DNA from: Diplonema papillatum
Taxonomy: Eukaryota; Euglenozoa; Diplonemea; Diplonemida; Diplonemidae
DNA length: 64,000 nt
Direction of reading: 5' to 3'
Assembly: GCA_030068145.1 (NCBI GenBank)
Contig: JAPJBO010000010.1
Coordinates: forward strand, 496,001 to 560,000
Shown in pieces: positions 45,729 to 56,958 of this stretch (position 1 is the first letter of the stretch; the number at the start of each line of letters is the position of its first letter). Made by a program: the position numbers and the translations under genes. Below the pieces are notes generated by a model, which was given only the letters and a program-made list of their open reading frames with translations, ran no database searches and was not told where the DNA came from.

Positions 45729-47242
45729 TTATAGAACTGCATACCCCACAGTAGCATCGTCTTCGTTGTTGATCCACAGGGTGAAGAAGTATCGCTGGGG
45801 CATCGACGGCTTGAAGGTGATGGTGAACATCTGCGACTGCCCGGGCTGCAGCAGGATTTTGCGCGGGTGGACGTGGAAGTCGCCGTGCGGGGAGAACACG
45901 GCGGCGAACGACGTCGCGACGTGGAACGCGTTGGTGTGGCTAATGACCCACGAGTGGGCCTTCGTCTTTTTGAACGGCACCACCGTCGGCGCCGGCATGG
46001 CCCCCGGATCCCTGCCCCTGGGGACTCCCTGCACCAGCAGGATGTACGGCTCGGCCAACACCGGCATCCCACCTTCGTCGATGACCGCGTTCGCGAGGAT
46101 GCGCCTCGGCGTGTCGTCCACGGGGCGGATTTTGACGCAGAACCCCTGCGGAGAATACTGCTGGGACGCCGCTTTGCACAGCCAGTCGCCGGCGCATGCT
46201 TTCTGGCCGAGGAGGCCGTGGCCGACGCCGAACTTGAGGTTCTGCCGCTTCGACTCGCTTATTCCGTCGGTCAGCGGGACGAACACGTTGCTCGATTCAC
46301 CCATGTTCCGCTTGATCCCGGAGATGAGAGTGCACGCGACGAAGTCGACCCGCCAGCACTGGACCGGCACGAACGCGTCGGAGCCGTAGAAAAAGAGCAG
46401 CACCGACTCTTCGGAGCCGGCCGCCGGGAACGTGCCCTCGACCTGCAAGACCTCGACGGCGGCCCGCGACCCTTGCTTCGTGTTCTGCCAGTCGACGAAC
46501 GAGAGGTACCGGTGGCGCGGCGCCGTGCACCGCACGGACTTGAGCTTTTTTTTGGCGCCGCACACCGCCTTCCTCCGCGCAGTGTACGACCGCTCGTCCG
46601 CGTCGTCGGCGGCGCCGACGGGCACCCACCGGCAGCAGGTCTCGTGCTGGATGCCGTGGAGCCGCACAGTCCGGTCGATCGTCACGGGCAGGGGGACGAT
46701 TTTCACTTGGAACACCGCGCGAGGGGTGTTGTTCTTGTCGCGTATGTACACAACCGCGCTCCGCGGGGCAATCCCGGGGCCGGCGATGCCGTCGGCGTAC
46801 GAGAGGAACTGGCACGGAACGCGCGCAGCCTCGCCTTCGCCGAGGGGAAGGTCGTTGCCGACGAAGACGCGGCCGCGGGCGTCGGGCACCACGTTGCTGG
46901 GGGGGGGTGTCTTTTGGTGCAGGGCGAGTTCCCGCCAGGCGTCGAGGGACGTCACGACGGTCAGCTCCTCGGTTTCGTGCTCGTCGCGGATGTCGATCGT
47001 GAACGTGTAGCCGAACGCGAATGGGTTGCGGAAGTCGAGCTCGAGCAAGGTCGCAACCCCGCACGAGGGCCGGATGACGACCTCCTTCGTGATCGCCGCC
47101 TGGATCTGGGCGCGGAGCATGTCCTCCTTCCGCTTCCCGAACGCCTTCAGCCGCGCGACGGCTTCGAGCTTTTCTTCGAGCTCGAAAAAGCTCGCCTGCG
47201 GCCCGACCCGTGCGAGCGCCGACTTCCCCGCGGCTTCTCCCA

Positions 47243-47274
<32 letters not shown>

Positions 47275-50200
47275 GGGAGCGGCTGGTTTTTGTTGTACTG
47301 GGTGCGGAAGATCTGGTCCTTGACGAACTCCGCGCGCGCTCGCCGGAGCCCGGCAAACCCGGTGTCGTGGAGGAGGCGTCGGTCGGCCTCTTCGAGCGGG
47401 CCGCGGCGCAGCAGGACGCTGTACGTGCGGCCGGGCTCGGGGGCGCCGGTCCGCTTGATCACGCAGCCGTAGCCGCGGCCCATGACGTATCCGTCCGCCA
47501 GCTGGCAGATCGCCCACGAGCCGGCGGCGGAGTCGATCGCGCGGGCGACGGCCTGCAGGTACTTGTTCGCCTCGTCGCACGACGCGAGCGCCCAGCCTTG
47601 CTTCTGCCCCGCGCTGGCGGTCGCCTCGCAGCGGAAGTGCACCTGCTCCGCGCTGGGCGCCGGCTCGTCCATGGTCGTCCGGACGGTAGCCGGCAGCCCG
47701 GGACCCGGCTCCATCGTCAAGGCGGGCTGGGGGGTATCAGGCAGCCTGTGGAGGGCCAAGGCCGCGTCGAGGCTCGCGTCGACGAGCTTCTTGGCGACGA
47801 CCTTGTGCCGGGCGCGGGCAGGCACGCGCTCAGGCCGCGGCTCCGCCGCGACCGTTTCCGACGCGATCGGCTCGTTGACGAGCTGGTACACCAGCACCGC
47901 CTTCAGCTCCGGGAACGACGTGGCCACGGGTCGGTCGAACTCGGTCGCGCCGCGTTCGACCTCCCTGCCGAGGGGGTCGAGGACGGCGGCTTCGCCGACG
48001 TGGGAGAGGGTGCCCTCCTTCTCGGCGCGGTGGATGCGGAAGAGGTCGATCTCCGCGGTGCCCCAGAGGAACAGCGTGTCGGCGTCGAAGACGTCGACGT
48101 ACAGCTTCTGCCCCGCGAGGTACCGGTCGAACGCGGCGGCCTGCACCGGGTCCATTGTCGACGGCGCGACCCGAACCACGGATCGCACCCCCGCGTCATT
48201 CGCGCCGAGGACGGGGCGCAGGACATGGACGCCGCTGCCGTGCGCCGACCGCAGGTCCGGATCGTGCAGCCGCTTCGCGGCGGGCGCGTGGAGCCGGCCG
48301 ACGTGCGCGAAGTGGTGCGCGAACTGGAACCGGATCGGGCAGTCCGCCGTCGGCTTGTGCAGGGCTTGGAACTCTACCGTGATTTTCGAGTCTACCCGGC
48401 GGATGCCGCTCCAGGCCTCAGGGTCGGCTGGGGCCCGGTAGAAGGGGAAGGCCGAGAGCCTCGACCTGTCGCTGTCGGTCAGCGCGTACGGCGGCTCGAG
48501 GAAGAGGGCCTCCGGCTCGACGGCGACCACCTGCACCTCGTGCGGCGGCGCCGGGTACTTCGGCTCCGCGAGCCGCGGCGCGGTGAAGTTGCACTTTTTG
48601 TCGCAGGACCCGTTGCAGTACGGCATGTGCACGTACGCGTCGCCGGCGAGCGACCCGCCTGCCGCGATCTCGCGCACGGCCGGCGCGGCCGCCTTGCCGG
48701 CCTTCGCGGGCGGTTCCACCGGCTTCGGGCGCGAGGCGGCTTCGCGGGGCGGCGGCGGGGGGGCTGCTGTTTCGGCGCGTTTCTCGCGCTTGCGCGCCGC
48801 CTTCAGCTCCGCCGCCGCTTCGCGCAGCCGGGCGCCGTGCAGCGTCCCGGCGGTGGCCGCGTCGTACTCGACTAGCACCACCGAGCGGGTGTACGGCGCG
48901 TTCTTCGGGGTCGCCATGTATATGCCGGCGGCATCGGACACGGGCACGCCGTCGTGGTTGACGAACGGGCCTCGAAACGCGTTGAGTTGGACGTGCTCCG
49001 TGCCGTCTTCCGTCCGGGCTTCGTTGGGGCAGGCGAGGTGGACGTGGTGGGCGAGGACGACGGGGGTACCTGCGTCCGGCTTCGACCCTGGCCGGCCGGT
49101 GCGCACGTCGCAGACCACCTGCAGGACGACAGCCGCGTCGGCGTGCGTCGGGAGGCGGAACTTGAAGCCGCCCTTCGGCTCGGCGGCGGCGTACACCTCT
49201 TTTCGGACCTCGCCCCGGATCGACCGCTCGGACACGCCCTCGAAGTCCCCGTCAACCGCCTTCGCCAGCGGAACCGTGTGCCGCTTGCTCAGCGCCGCGA
49301 CCCCGCTGTGCGCTGTGAGCTCAACGCGAAGGTTGGAAGGCTCGACGTACGATTCCGCGTCGAGATCCCAATCCGCGGCGATCCTGCGAAGGAGACACGG
49401 GATCGAGTGATCCTTGAGGGGAAACGCGAACTGAATGTGCGAGACCGTGAAAGTGAAGACGTGCGCGGGTGCCGTCGCGCCGAGGACGACGCCGGCTGGG
49501 GGCAGGGCCAGCGAGTCGAGGTGCAAGGGGCAGAGGTAGGGGAGGGCGGATGCCGCGTCTTTTCGGGAGCCTTCGGCGACCGTGAGGGCGAGGGCGACGC
49601 CGCCGTCGGAGCGGGAGAGCGACTTCTCGAGAACGGTGAGCGGCAGCCCCGTGTGCACCGCCTCCGGCGAACCCCGAGAGAGGGCCACGGCGAGGCTGCC
49701 CCGCCGGATCTGCGCCAGCGCCCAGCCGACGACGGTGCCGAACGTCGCCTCCCCCGGCTTGCTCACGGCGATCCTTACCCACGCGCCCTCCGGGGCCGAC
49801 ACGATGAGCGACGGGGGGTCGTCGGCGCGAAACCGGCGCCACGGCCCCGCGCACAGCAGCGCGTTGTCCGCCGGCGCCGCGACCAGCACGGAGACGTGGA
49901 CCGTCCACCCGCGCGGGGCCGGCTCGCCGGCGACAGACACCGAGCGGAAGGCGAGCGTGAACAACAACAAGGTCGTCGCCGCTTCCGCCACCGCCGGGGC
50001 CCTTCGGCAGGCGGCGGCGTACTTCGCGCGGATGTCCGAGGCCTCGGTGTATGTCTGGAACCAGAGGGCCAGCGCTTTGTCGGGCGGCCGGCGCCGCTCG
50101 GCGACCGACTGCCGCTGGATGGACGAGCGGGAGACCGGTGAGGTAGGCGACGTCGACGGCAGCACGGTGCCGAGGGCGTTGAAGGTCGGCGTGTACGGCG

Positions 50201-52256
50201 ACTTCAACGACGCGGCGGCGGGCAGGAGCTCTTCCTCCGACGTGGCCGACGAGTACGACGAGGCGCTCGACCCGGAGCGGGGTGGCTTCTGCTTCGCCCT
50301 GCTGCCCGGCGCGAGGGGGGCCACGCCGCGCGGCGGCGTGCGCGGCGTGTGCTGCGGCGTAGCGGCCGCCTCGGGCTTCGCCACCGGCTGCTGCTGCTGC
50401 TGCTGCTGCTGCTTCGCGGCGGCCGCCGGCGGCTGCTTTTCCTTCGGCGTTCCCTCGGGGTCGCGGCGCTTCTTGCCGTCGCGCTTCCCGCTGGTCTTCG
50501 CGGCCGCGGGGCGATGGTCGACGGGCCGGCTGCTGTGCTCGCGGGGCCCCTTCTGCTGGTTCATGATCGGGCGCACGTCCGGGTCGAGGCCGTTGGCGCG
50601 AGGTGACAGGGTCGACTTCCCAAGGGCCGGCACCGAGCTGCTGCCGATGGCGGGGGAAGGGTGCGGGAGGCCTTCTGCGCGGGGCGTGGGTTGGGAGGAG
50701 CCGGCGGCGTCCTTCGTCGACTGGGTATCTCGCGCGTGCGCGGTCGAGTCGGTCGCTTTGCTGTCCGGCTTCCGCTTTCCCGAAGTCGTGGCTTCGCTCT
50801 CCGTCTTCGCCCTTTCGCTGACGCGGCCATCGTCGCGCGCGGGCAGCGCTTCGCTCGTCTGCGACTTCGTCGTGGCCCGCGTCTGCTGCTGCTCGGTCGT
50901 GGTGGCCGACGAAGTTTCTTCCCCGCTGCCGGACGTGCCTGTTCCCGACGACGACGTCCCGCTGCTCCCCGTCGACGAAGAACCGGTCGCGCTGGTAGAC
51001 GTCGACGAGCCGGTCGTGCCCGTCCCGGTGCTGGTCTCGGTGCTTCCGCTCGAACTGGTTCCGGTACCAGAACTCGACGAACCAGTTGCAGTGCTCCCAC
51101 TCGAGCCAGTCGACGTCGTCCCCGTTTCCGATGATCCGGTCGAGGTGCTGGAGGTAGTTCCCGAAGTAGTGGATCCGGACGTAGTACCTGTACCAGTGCT
51201 GCTCGTGCCGGTGGTCGAACTACCCGAGCCGGTCTTCGTCGAACCCGTTGATGTCGAGCCAGAACCTGTTGCACTCGAACCGGTGGACGTCGAGCCTGTG
51301 TCTGTTGACGAGTCGCTGCTAGACGTGCCTGTCGTACCTGTCGTACCTGTTGTGCCTGTAGTGCCTGTAGTGCCTGTAGTGCCGGAGGTACCCGTCGTGC
51401 CCGAGGTACCTGTTGTGCCGGAAGTACCAGTGGTTCCTGTAGTACCTGACGTGCCAGAAGTACCTGTAGTTCCTGTGGTACCAGTTGTGCCAGAGGTACC
51501 AGTAGTTCCTGTGGTACCTGTTGTGCCAGAGGTACCAGTAGTTCCTGTAGTGCCGGACGTACCAGTAGTGCCCGAAGTACCAGTAGTTCCTGTGGTACCG
51601 GAAGTACCAGTGGTGCCGGTGGTACCGGAAGTTCCTGTAGTTCCCGACGTGCCTGTTGTACCCGAGGTACCCGTACCTGAGCCACCGGTCTTCGACGACG
51701 TGGTCGTCGTTCCCGTAGCGGTGCCCGTCGTGCCGGAGTACCCACTCTTGCTGGTGCGCGTGCGCGACGTCGACGTGTCCGTCGGGCCGGACGTCGACTG
51801 CGAAGTGGACGTGTCGCCGGTCTTCGCGCCGGCAGCGGTACTGCTGCCGCTGGCGGCGGTGGCCGCCTGCGCGGCGGGCGTCGCCGTTTTTGTGGCAGAC
51901 GACGACGTCGGCGCGTTGTCGGTGCCGGTCCCAGTGCTCGAGTCTTCGCTGCCGGACGAGGATGAAGACGATGACGACGACGCCGACGACGACGACGACG
52001 AGCTGCCTGGTTCTTGCGCGGTTTTCACTGTCTTCACGGGAGCCTTCTTTTGCGGCGCATCGGCCGACTTCTTCTTCGCCCCTCCTTTGCTCGCCGACGA
52101 CTGCGAGCTTTCAGTCGTGCTCTCGCTGGATCCGCTCCCACTCCCACTCCCACTCCCACTCCCAGAGCTCCCGCTCTGCGTCTCGGAGGAGGAGGAAGAG
52201 GAAGACGAAGACTCGCTGGATCCCTCGGATTCCTTTGCCTTCTTCTTCTGAACCAT
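45729..52256 (-). CDS. NPHP4: Nephrocystin-4 with long low-complexity head
   Basis: This single 6.5 kb exon encodes 2175 residues. From about residue 1000 on, the order of segments matches vertebrate nephrocystin-4, a scaffold of the ciliary transition zone working with NPHP1 and RPGRIP1L. TADCPIRFQFAHHF and YVDVFDADTLFLWGTAEIDL match the C2-like region (about 1300-1410). GVATLLELDFRNPFAFGYTF matches the first Ig/MSP-like domain (about 1730). HTNAFHVATSF to LWINNEDDATVGYAV matches the last one (about 2100-2174). Residues 1 to about 720 are unlike animal NPHP4: acidic Ser runs, a TG/SG-rich array (about 200-310), and basic Pro/Ser segments. Poly-Gln runs lie near 615 and 1660. Human NPHP4 is about 1426 residues. 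The gene implies a cilium or flagellum. Confidence 0.87.
51334..51660 (-). repeat. GTTGT(S)G-coding array inside NPHP4
   Basis: The coding strand carries imperfect repeats of GGTACAACAGG-like 9-15 bp units encoding alternating Gly-Thr-Thr and Gly-Thr-Ser. The pattern is kept in frame while the third bases vary, which fits selection on the protein rather than a fresh microsatellite expansion. Confidence 0.8.
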
Positions 52257-52927
52257 CGCGTGCCCGACCCCGGATCACGGGGAGTGGTGCGCGGCGGGGG
52301 GAGGCGGGGGGAAAGGGGGGGCAGTCAGGTGTCTCGCCCGACCCTTATGTGTGCCTGGATGCGCAGCTTTGTGGTTGTTTGGACTCGTACGGTATCCAGC
52401 TCTTTTTGTGCCGGTGCGGCATGCTGGAGAAACGTCCCCCTATCCCATGCCGATCTGGAGCTATCAGAGGGTGTGCGGTTACCTGCATCCAACGCGGCAG
52501 CCTGTATGTTTGCATGCTGGTGGATAACGCGATCAACACAACTAGCGATGGAAGACACGTTCTGGCGGCTGCATCATGATGCTTGTGCGCGGGGCTTGTG
52601 GAGCTTCCGTCTTGTTATTGGAAGTGCTGTGTCTTCCAGCAATGCCTACGCCAGCCGGTCCCATCCACTCCCGATAGACTGCGACGTTCCATGATACAGC
52701 GGGCAATGCTGTGCAACTCCGGGGTGACTACGGATGGACCGGTAGATTGTAATCTAGCATGGTGCATCGTGATTGCTTGAGGTGAGAATATCTGTCGCGA
52801 TGGCCGTGCTCTGGTCACTAGACGACTCCCTCTTCAATCCGTGATGAGGCAGCAGCACGGCAATGCCATACAGTTTCAGGGTCATCCGGTCCTCATATCT
52901 GTGCGTGAGTCTATGGGTCTCGACCAG
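52257..52927. other. NPHP4 upstream region
   Basis: The 5' flank on the coding strand is C-rich (CCCCCCCTTTCCCCCCGCC) rather than A/G-rich, unlike the other genes. No gene is seen further up. Confidence 0.5.
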
Positions 52928-54196
52928 CTATGGTCGCTCTGTCCGATGCGAAGGGAGAACGGAAAGGAAACAGACGTGGCCAAGCCGAATGGGAACGAGT
53001 CGCTGGGTTGTGGGGGCGAAGGGAAAAGAGAAACGAGCAAGCACAAATGAAAAAAAGGTCGCCAAAGGAGAAACCAGCGCAAAGCCGCAAACCGCGCTGT
53101 GTCCTGCACTCGTTGGCAGCACAACCTGCAACACACTTGGGACGGGCCCAGGTTCAGCGGAGCTCGCGAGGTCCCCCACATGCTTGCCCGCAGTGTGAGT
53201 TAAAGCATACCAAAAAAGAAGAAAAATATGTAGGGAAACGATCAGAAAGGTGAGCAACTGCGTGAGAAAGAGGAGCGGAGAGCGCGCGCGTGAAGCGAAA
53301 AAGAGCCTGCCCCTGCGGGTCCAGGGGAAGTGCGGCGGTTGCGCGCTTCGTGAGATGGTGGAGGCGGGAGGGGGAGCGGCTGGGGCCGCTTCCCTCCGGC
53401 TCTCTTGCCGTCTCCGGTTCAGTCGGTGCGCTTCCGGCACGAACGCTTTCACACTAGATGCACACGCGCCCTGAGCTTCCTCTTCGGAGATATCCGAAGT
53501 GGGCAGCTTCCTCTGCATGCTACTCCCTTGTTCCGTCGTCCAACGTTCAAGACTCGCAAAGTCTCGTTTGGGGTGCAGGACCGTACGCCGTCCCTTTAAG
53601 CGGCGTTTGCGCATGGCGAGAGGCAGCATATCGGTGTTGATCCTATTCCCACAGACTCCGCTAGTATAGCCGGGAAAAGGAGACACGGTGTCGGTCGTGC
53701 TGTGGTGGGTGTGGGTCCGACCTCTAGCCTCCCCCGTACTTCGTGTGGAGCATTGCGTTCCATAAAGTGCTAGTGCCATGAAGGCAAGCGAGCACTCTCG
53801 CGTGCGGGTTTCCTGCTCGTAAGGCTCCACGCCCAGCGGGGCTGCGGAGGCCTGGGGGCTGAGGGAGAAATTGCGGGGGTGAGGACGATGCGTAATAGTC
53901 CCCTGGACGGTCTGATCCGAATCCTTCCTGGCGGCGGAATGCTCGTTGTGTCGAGTCCAGGGGGGTTCGGGCGAATTGGGGCACTTGCAGCTGCTGCTGC
54001 TGCTGCTTGCCCTTAGTTGGCACCCACACTCGCGTTTCCCTGTGGCCTCCGAAAGCGGCTGACTGTTTCGTGCTACCAGCAACAGTCGCAACCGACACGG
54101 GTTACACCACAACAACGAAAGCGCGGCGAAAAGTGACCCTTCTGGAGGCATCTGGCAAAGGGGGGGGGGGGTCGAATAATAACAGTTATTTGACAC
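52928..54196 (-). CDS. Long open frame upstream of NPHP4, doubtful gene
   Basis: A 422-codon frame is open on the same strand as the real genes. It has a poly-Ser stretch coded by a CAG-type repeat near its start and one hydrophobic stretch (FLTQLLTFLIVSLHIFLLFW) that could be a membrane helix. The rest is Ser/Pro/Arg-rich and resembles no family I know. The composition is that of GC-rich intergenic DNA read by chance. The length is its only real support. Confidence 0.2.
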   Translation of the reverse strand: MSNNCYYSTPPPLCQMPPEGSLFAALSLLWCNPCRLRLLLVARNSQPLSEATGKRECGCQLRASSSSSSCKCPNSPEPPWTRHNEHSAARKDSDQTVQGTITHRPHPRNFSLSPQASAAPLGVEPYEQETRTRECSLAFMALALYGTQCSTRSTGEARGRTHTHHSTTDTVSPFPGYTSGVCGNRINTDMLPLAMRKRRLKGRRTVLHPKRDFASLERWTTEQGSSMQRKLPTSDISEEEAQGACASSVKAFVPEAHRLNRRRQESRREAAPAAPPPASTISRSAQPPHFPWTRRGRLFFASRARSPLLFLTQLLTFLIVSLHIFLLFWYALTHTAGKHVGDLASSAEPGPVPSVLQVVLPTSAGHSAVCGFALVSPLATFFSFVLARFSFPFAPTTQRLVPIRLGHVCFLSVLPSHRTERP

Positions 54197-54318
54197 ACGG
54201 CTGGTTGTCTAAAAACACTACCACTATTTGATCCTGCTACTGTTTGGCTACCCGGAACTTTGTTTATTGTTCGACAAACCGAATAACAACACAGTGTTTT
54301 TATTCGACCCCCCCCTTT
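54157..54318. mobile_element. 162-bp MITE-like element
   Basis: AAA, a G-run and TCGAATAA at the left are inverted at the right as TTATTCGA (one base different), a C-run and TTT. Inside are further GTTATT/AATAAC inverse pairs. No target duplication is obvious. A similar GGTCGAATAATA occurs near 1048. Confidence 0.45.
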
Positions 54319-54322
54319 ACTC

Positions 54323-54345
54323 AGTTGCATGCAAATGACTCCCCA
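54323..54345 (-). repeat. Octamer-palindrome repeat, fragment
   Basis: GTTGCATGCAAATGACTCCCC matches the core of the inverted copy at 21227-21275. Confidence 0.6.
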
Positions 54346-54696
54346 TGGCTTCGGAGAAAATCCGTGCGCAGCACAGGGTTCGGTCCAGAAGGCCGCACGA
54401 GAGCGGCGGTTGTGGCCGTGCGCTGAGCCATTCGGCCTATGCGGGCATGTGCCGGCCAGCTGCACGGGCTACATATTGGTCACCGTGCTCCTTCTTTGTT
54501 TTCTTCTTTTTTCCTCGTTGGTGCTGCCTCGCCGACGACCTCGGCGAGCATTCGAGACGGGCGCAGGTCCAGGGATTTAGTCAATATCTTTTCACTGTCA
54601 GTTTTGGGTGGCCGGGGAAAAAAGAAGGCCCTCCGACGGGGAAAAAGACCGACAAAACGACGCGCTTCTGATGGCGGGTCAGAGGTTAGTGCAGGG

Positions 54697-54697
<1 letters not shown>

Positions 54698-54728
<31 letters not shown>

Positions 54729-54747
54729 GGGGGGGGGGGGGGGGGGG
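54698..54747 (+). repeat. G30-T-G19 tract
   Basis: Fifty bases of G with one T at 54728, on the plus strand; the longest G tract in the window. Confidence 0.9.
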
Positions 54748-54886
54748 AAGGTGATCCTTTTGGAAAAGGCTGCCGGTCGAGGAGAGATCGCCGAACCTCA
54801 TCGCGAACTCAAAGGGGTCCTTCCGTTCCTCTTCAAGAAACGGTGGCCGGGAAGCTTCTCTCGTTTCTTAACCCCGTATTTAGAAT

Positions 54887-55050
54887 GTCACGCTCATGTA
54901 ACGCTACTGCACAGTCAAATTTGACATGTCACGCTCGTGTCACGCTACTTTAGAGTCGAATTCGACAGGTAAGGCTCGTGTCACAGTACTTTGCGGTCGA
55001 ATTTGGCTGGTAACGCTCGTGTAACGCTAATATATTGTCATATTTAGTAT
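54887..55050. repeat. 41-bp tandem repeat, four copies
   Basis: Units start at 54887, 54928, 54969 and 55010, each opening GTCACGCTCGTGTCACGCTA or a variant and containing a GTCGAATTCGAC-type palindrome. The minus-strand frame across them is probably not a gene. Confidence 0.9.
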
Positions 55051-55652
55051 ACGGGCACCGAGAACCCAGGAAGGAAACCACGAGTGCTGCTGTTGCTAGA
55101 CTTTCCCTATCCCCGAAGACCTCTGGGTTCGTCATCATGAAGCTCTTGAGAATGCCGTGGCACCCCCCTAAGTCCGCAAGGGGGGTTCGTACGTCGTGTG
55201 CGCGCAGGACCGAAAGGATGTTTTCCCGTCGCTGTTGCCCAAAGCAGTCATGTGATCGCCATCGGTGCTGCGAGAGCGCAGCATAATATGCTAACTCCGA
55301 AGAGCCGGAAATACTGCCAGTCCCCTTTCGGATAGAGTCTGATGCGCCGCAATTTGTTTGTGCTCTGGGCAAAACCAAACCCACGGAAGGAACATGCTTA
55401 CTCTCCCAAAACGCTTCCACGGTGCAGTAGACGTGACATCAGGTTGTTCTCATGGGCGTAGACCAGGCAGGAGTTCCGGTGCAGTTCCAGGAGAAGGGGT
55501 ATACCGGCTCGGCGTGGCCGAGGATGTACGGCTCACGGTGCAGCACACAAGCCTTGATGCGGTGCTTTTCCCAGCGGGATGCGAGGCGCGGGCCCTCTGG
55601 AGAATGGAAAAATGGAACAAAGCGAAAGGGGTCGGGTTGAAAGGCGCGACGA
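55051..55652. other. Downstream of PEX11, no gene seen
   Basis: A minus frame (54950-55420) with some ordered residues (ILKSFMMTNPEVFGDRESL) runs into the 41-bp repeats and has no known relatives; I do not call it. Confidence 0.4.
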
Positions 55653-56625
55653 TCACATGTCGTTGGTCATGCGGTTGATGGCGAGGACGGTCGGTACGAG
55701 ACCGCACACCCCGCGCAGGAAAGGCGACAGGGAGATGCCGGGAACGGACGTCGCCTCGACAAGCGAGTGGAGCGGGCGGAAGATCGACGCCTCGGGGTTG
55801 AGCATCAGCTGCACACCCTTGCCGGTCTGCGGCATCGAGGCCCAGGCGAGGAGGAACCAGCACGCGGCCTCCACCCACTTGTTGATCACCGCGTTCATCT
55901 TCTTCTTCGTCTCCTGCGACGTGCCTTCGTTCTGCAGCTTGATGAGGGTCAGCACGTGCGCGATGTTCTCGAACACGAGCGACCAGAACCAGAAGTACAC
56001 CGCCCTCGGACCGAACCCGGCCTTCTTCTCAGGCGGAACGTTTCGGCACATAACGCCGTGGCTCGTCAACACAGCCGTGTTCTCAGCCGGGAGGAAGCAC
56101 AGGCCGTTGAACCACGAAAGCGCAGCAGCGATGGACTCAGGTGCCGGCTTCACCACCGGTGCCCCCCTCTGTGTGTTATTATTATCATTAAAACGTGGGC
56201 TTGAAAACGTGTGCCGTGAGAGTCCTGTCCTCGTGGATGCTCGAGAAGAAATCTTGATCATTTCGCACGACGTGTAAGACGAAGAAGTCCGGGGGGTCGT
56301 TTCTTGCGCACAAGCTACGTGACCTTGCCCTGTCAACTGCAGTCAAGATCTGGTCAACCAAATCAATACCAAGCTCTAAAGAACGGAGACAAACGCATAC
56401 CGCTAGCATGGAGAAAGCGCCTGTGAGACGGGTGATGCTTCTGTAGTTGCCCGCCAAGGAAGCAAGGTTAACGAGGGAGGTGGCCAATTCAACGTTGCCC
56501 GACTCCTGCACGACCGGCAGAAGGACGGCCGGCAAGAACTGCAGAAGGCCCATCAGCTGGTCCCGACCAGCGGTCGACTGCAAAAGCTTCGAGAGGACAT
56601 CGACACGATCGCTCTTGCCGGACAT
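55653..56625 (-). CDS. PEX11: Peroxisomal membrane protein PEX11
   Basis: Two exons, 56401-56625 (75 codons) and 55653-56168, join in phase 0 over a 232-nt intron (donor GTATGC, acceptor AACACACAG) to give 246 residues, the usual PEX11 length. The start (MSGKSDRVDVLSKLLQST) and following amphipathic helix (GRDQLMGLLQFLPAVL) fit the membrane-bending N-terminus of PEX11. The second exon has the conserved membrane region (AVYFWFWSLVFENIAHVLTL) and a hydrophobic C-terminal segment (LRGVCGLVPTVLAINRM). PEX11 elongates and divides peroxisomes or glycosomes. The leader is purine-rich, preceded by TTTTGTGCAG, a candidate acceptor about 70-80 nt before the ATG. Confidence 0.8.
56169..56400 (-). other. 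PEX11 intron
   Basis: This 232-nt intron has donor GTATGC and 3' end AATAATAACACACAG. The TAAC placed a few bases from the AG recalls branch sites fused to the acceptor. Confidence 0.7.
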
Positions 56626-56958
56626 GGTGCTTCGTTCGACGCTTCTTCTTTCTTTCTCTCTCCTCTGGATTCCCTTTGAATTTGCAGTTTTGCCGCTCTC
56701 TGCACAAAAGCCTGGGTTTCGCGAGGAAAAGTAGGGTAACCTAGCCCTTTCGAGTGTTCGTTTCGAAGGCACACGCAGGGGCAACTGTACTGCGTCGGGT
56801 CGTAACAGCGCACTGGTTCATGGCTGCTGTCCTGTCCATGGAACGTATTCATACACGATCGGTGTTTTCTCCACTTTTACTTCGGGTCGCTGGATTAGAG
56901 CAAAACAGTTGTTGTTGCATTTGTGAAAGCATAGAAGTGGGTTTTTGCAGCCTCGCTT

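Noticed and set aside
45867-48875. Plus-strand frame of 1002 codons
   Set aside because: Antisense shadow of the conserved half of NPHP4, Arg/Val/Asp-rich without any domain.
49582-52251. Plus-strand frame of 889 codons
   Set aside because: It mirrors the NPHP4 head; GC-rich third positions keep the opposite strand open and the product is a VPVVPEVP by-product of the repeat.
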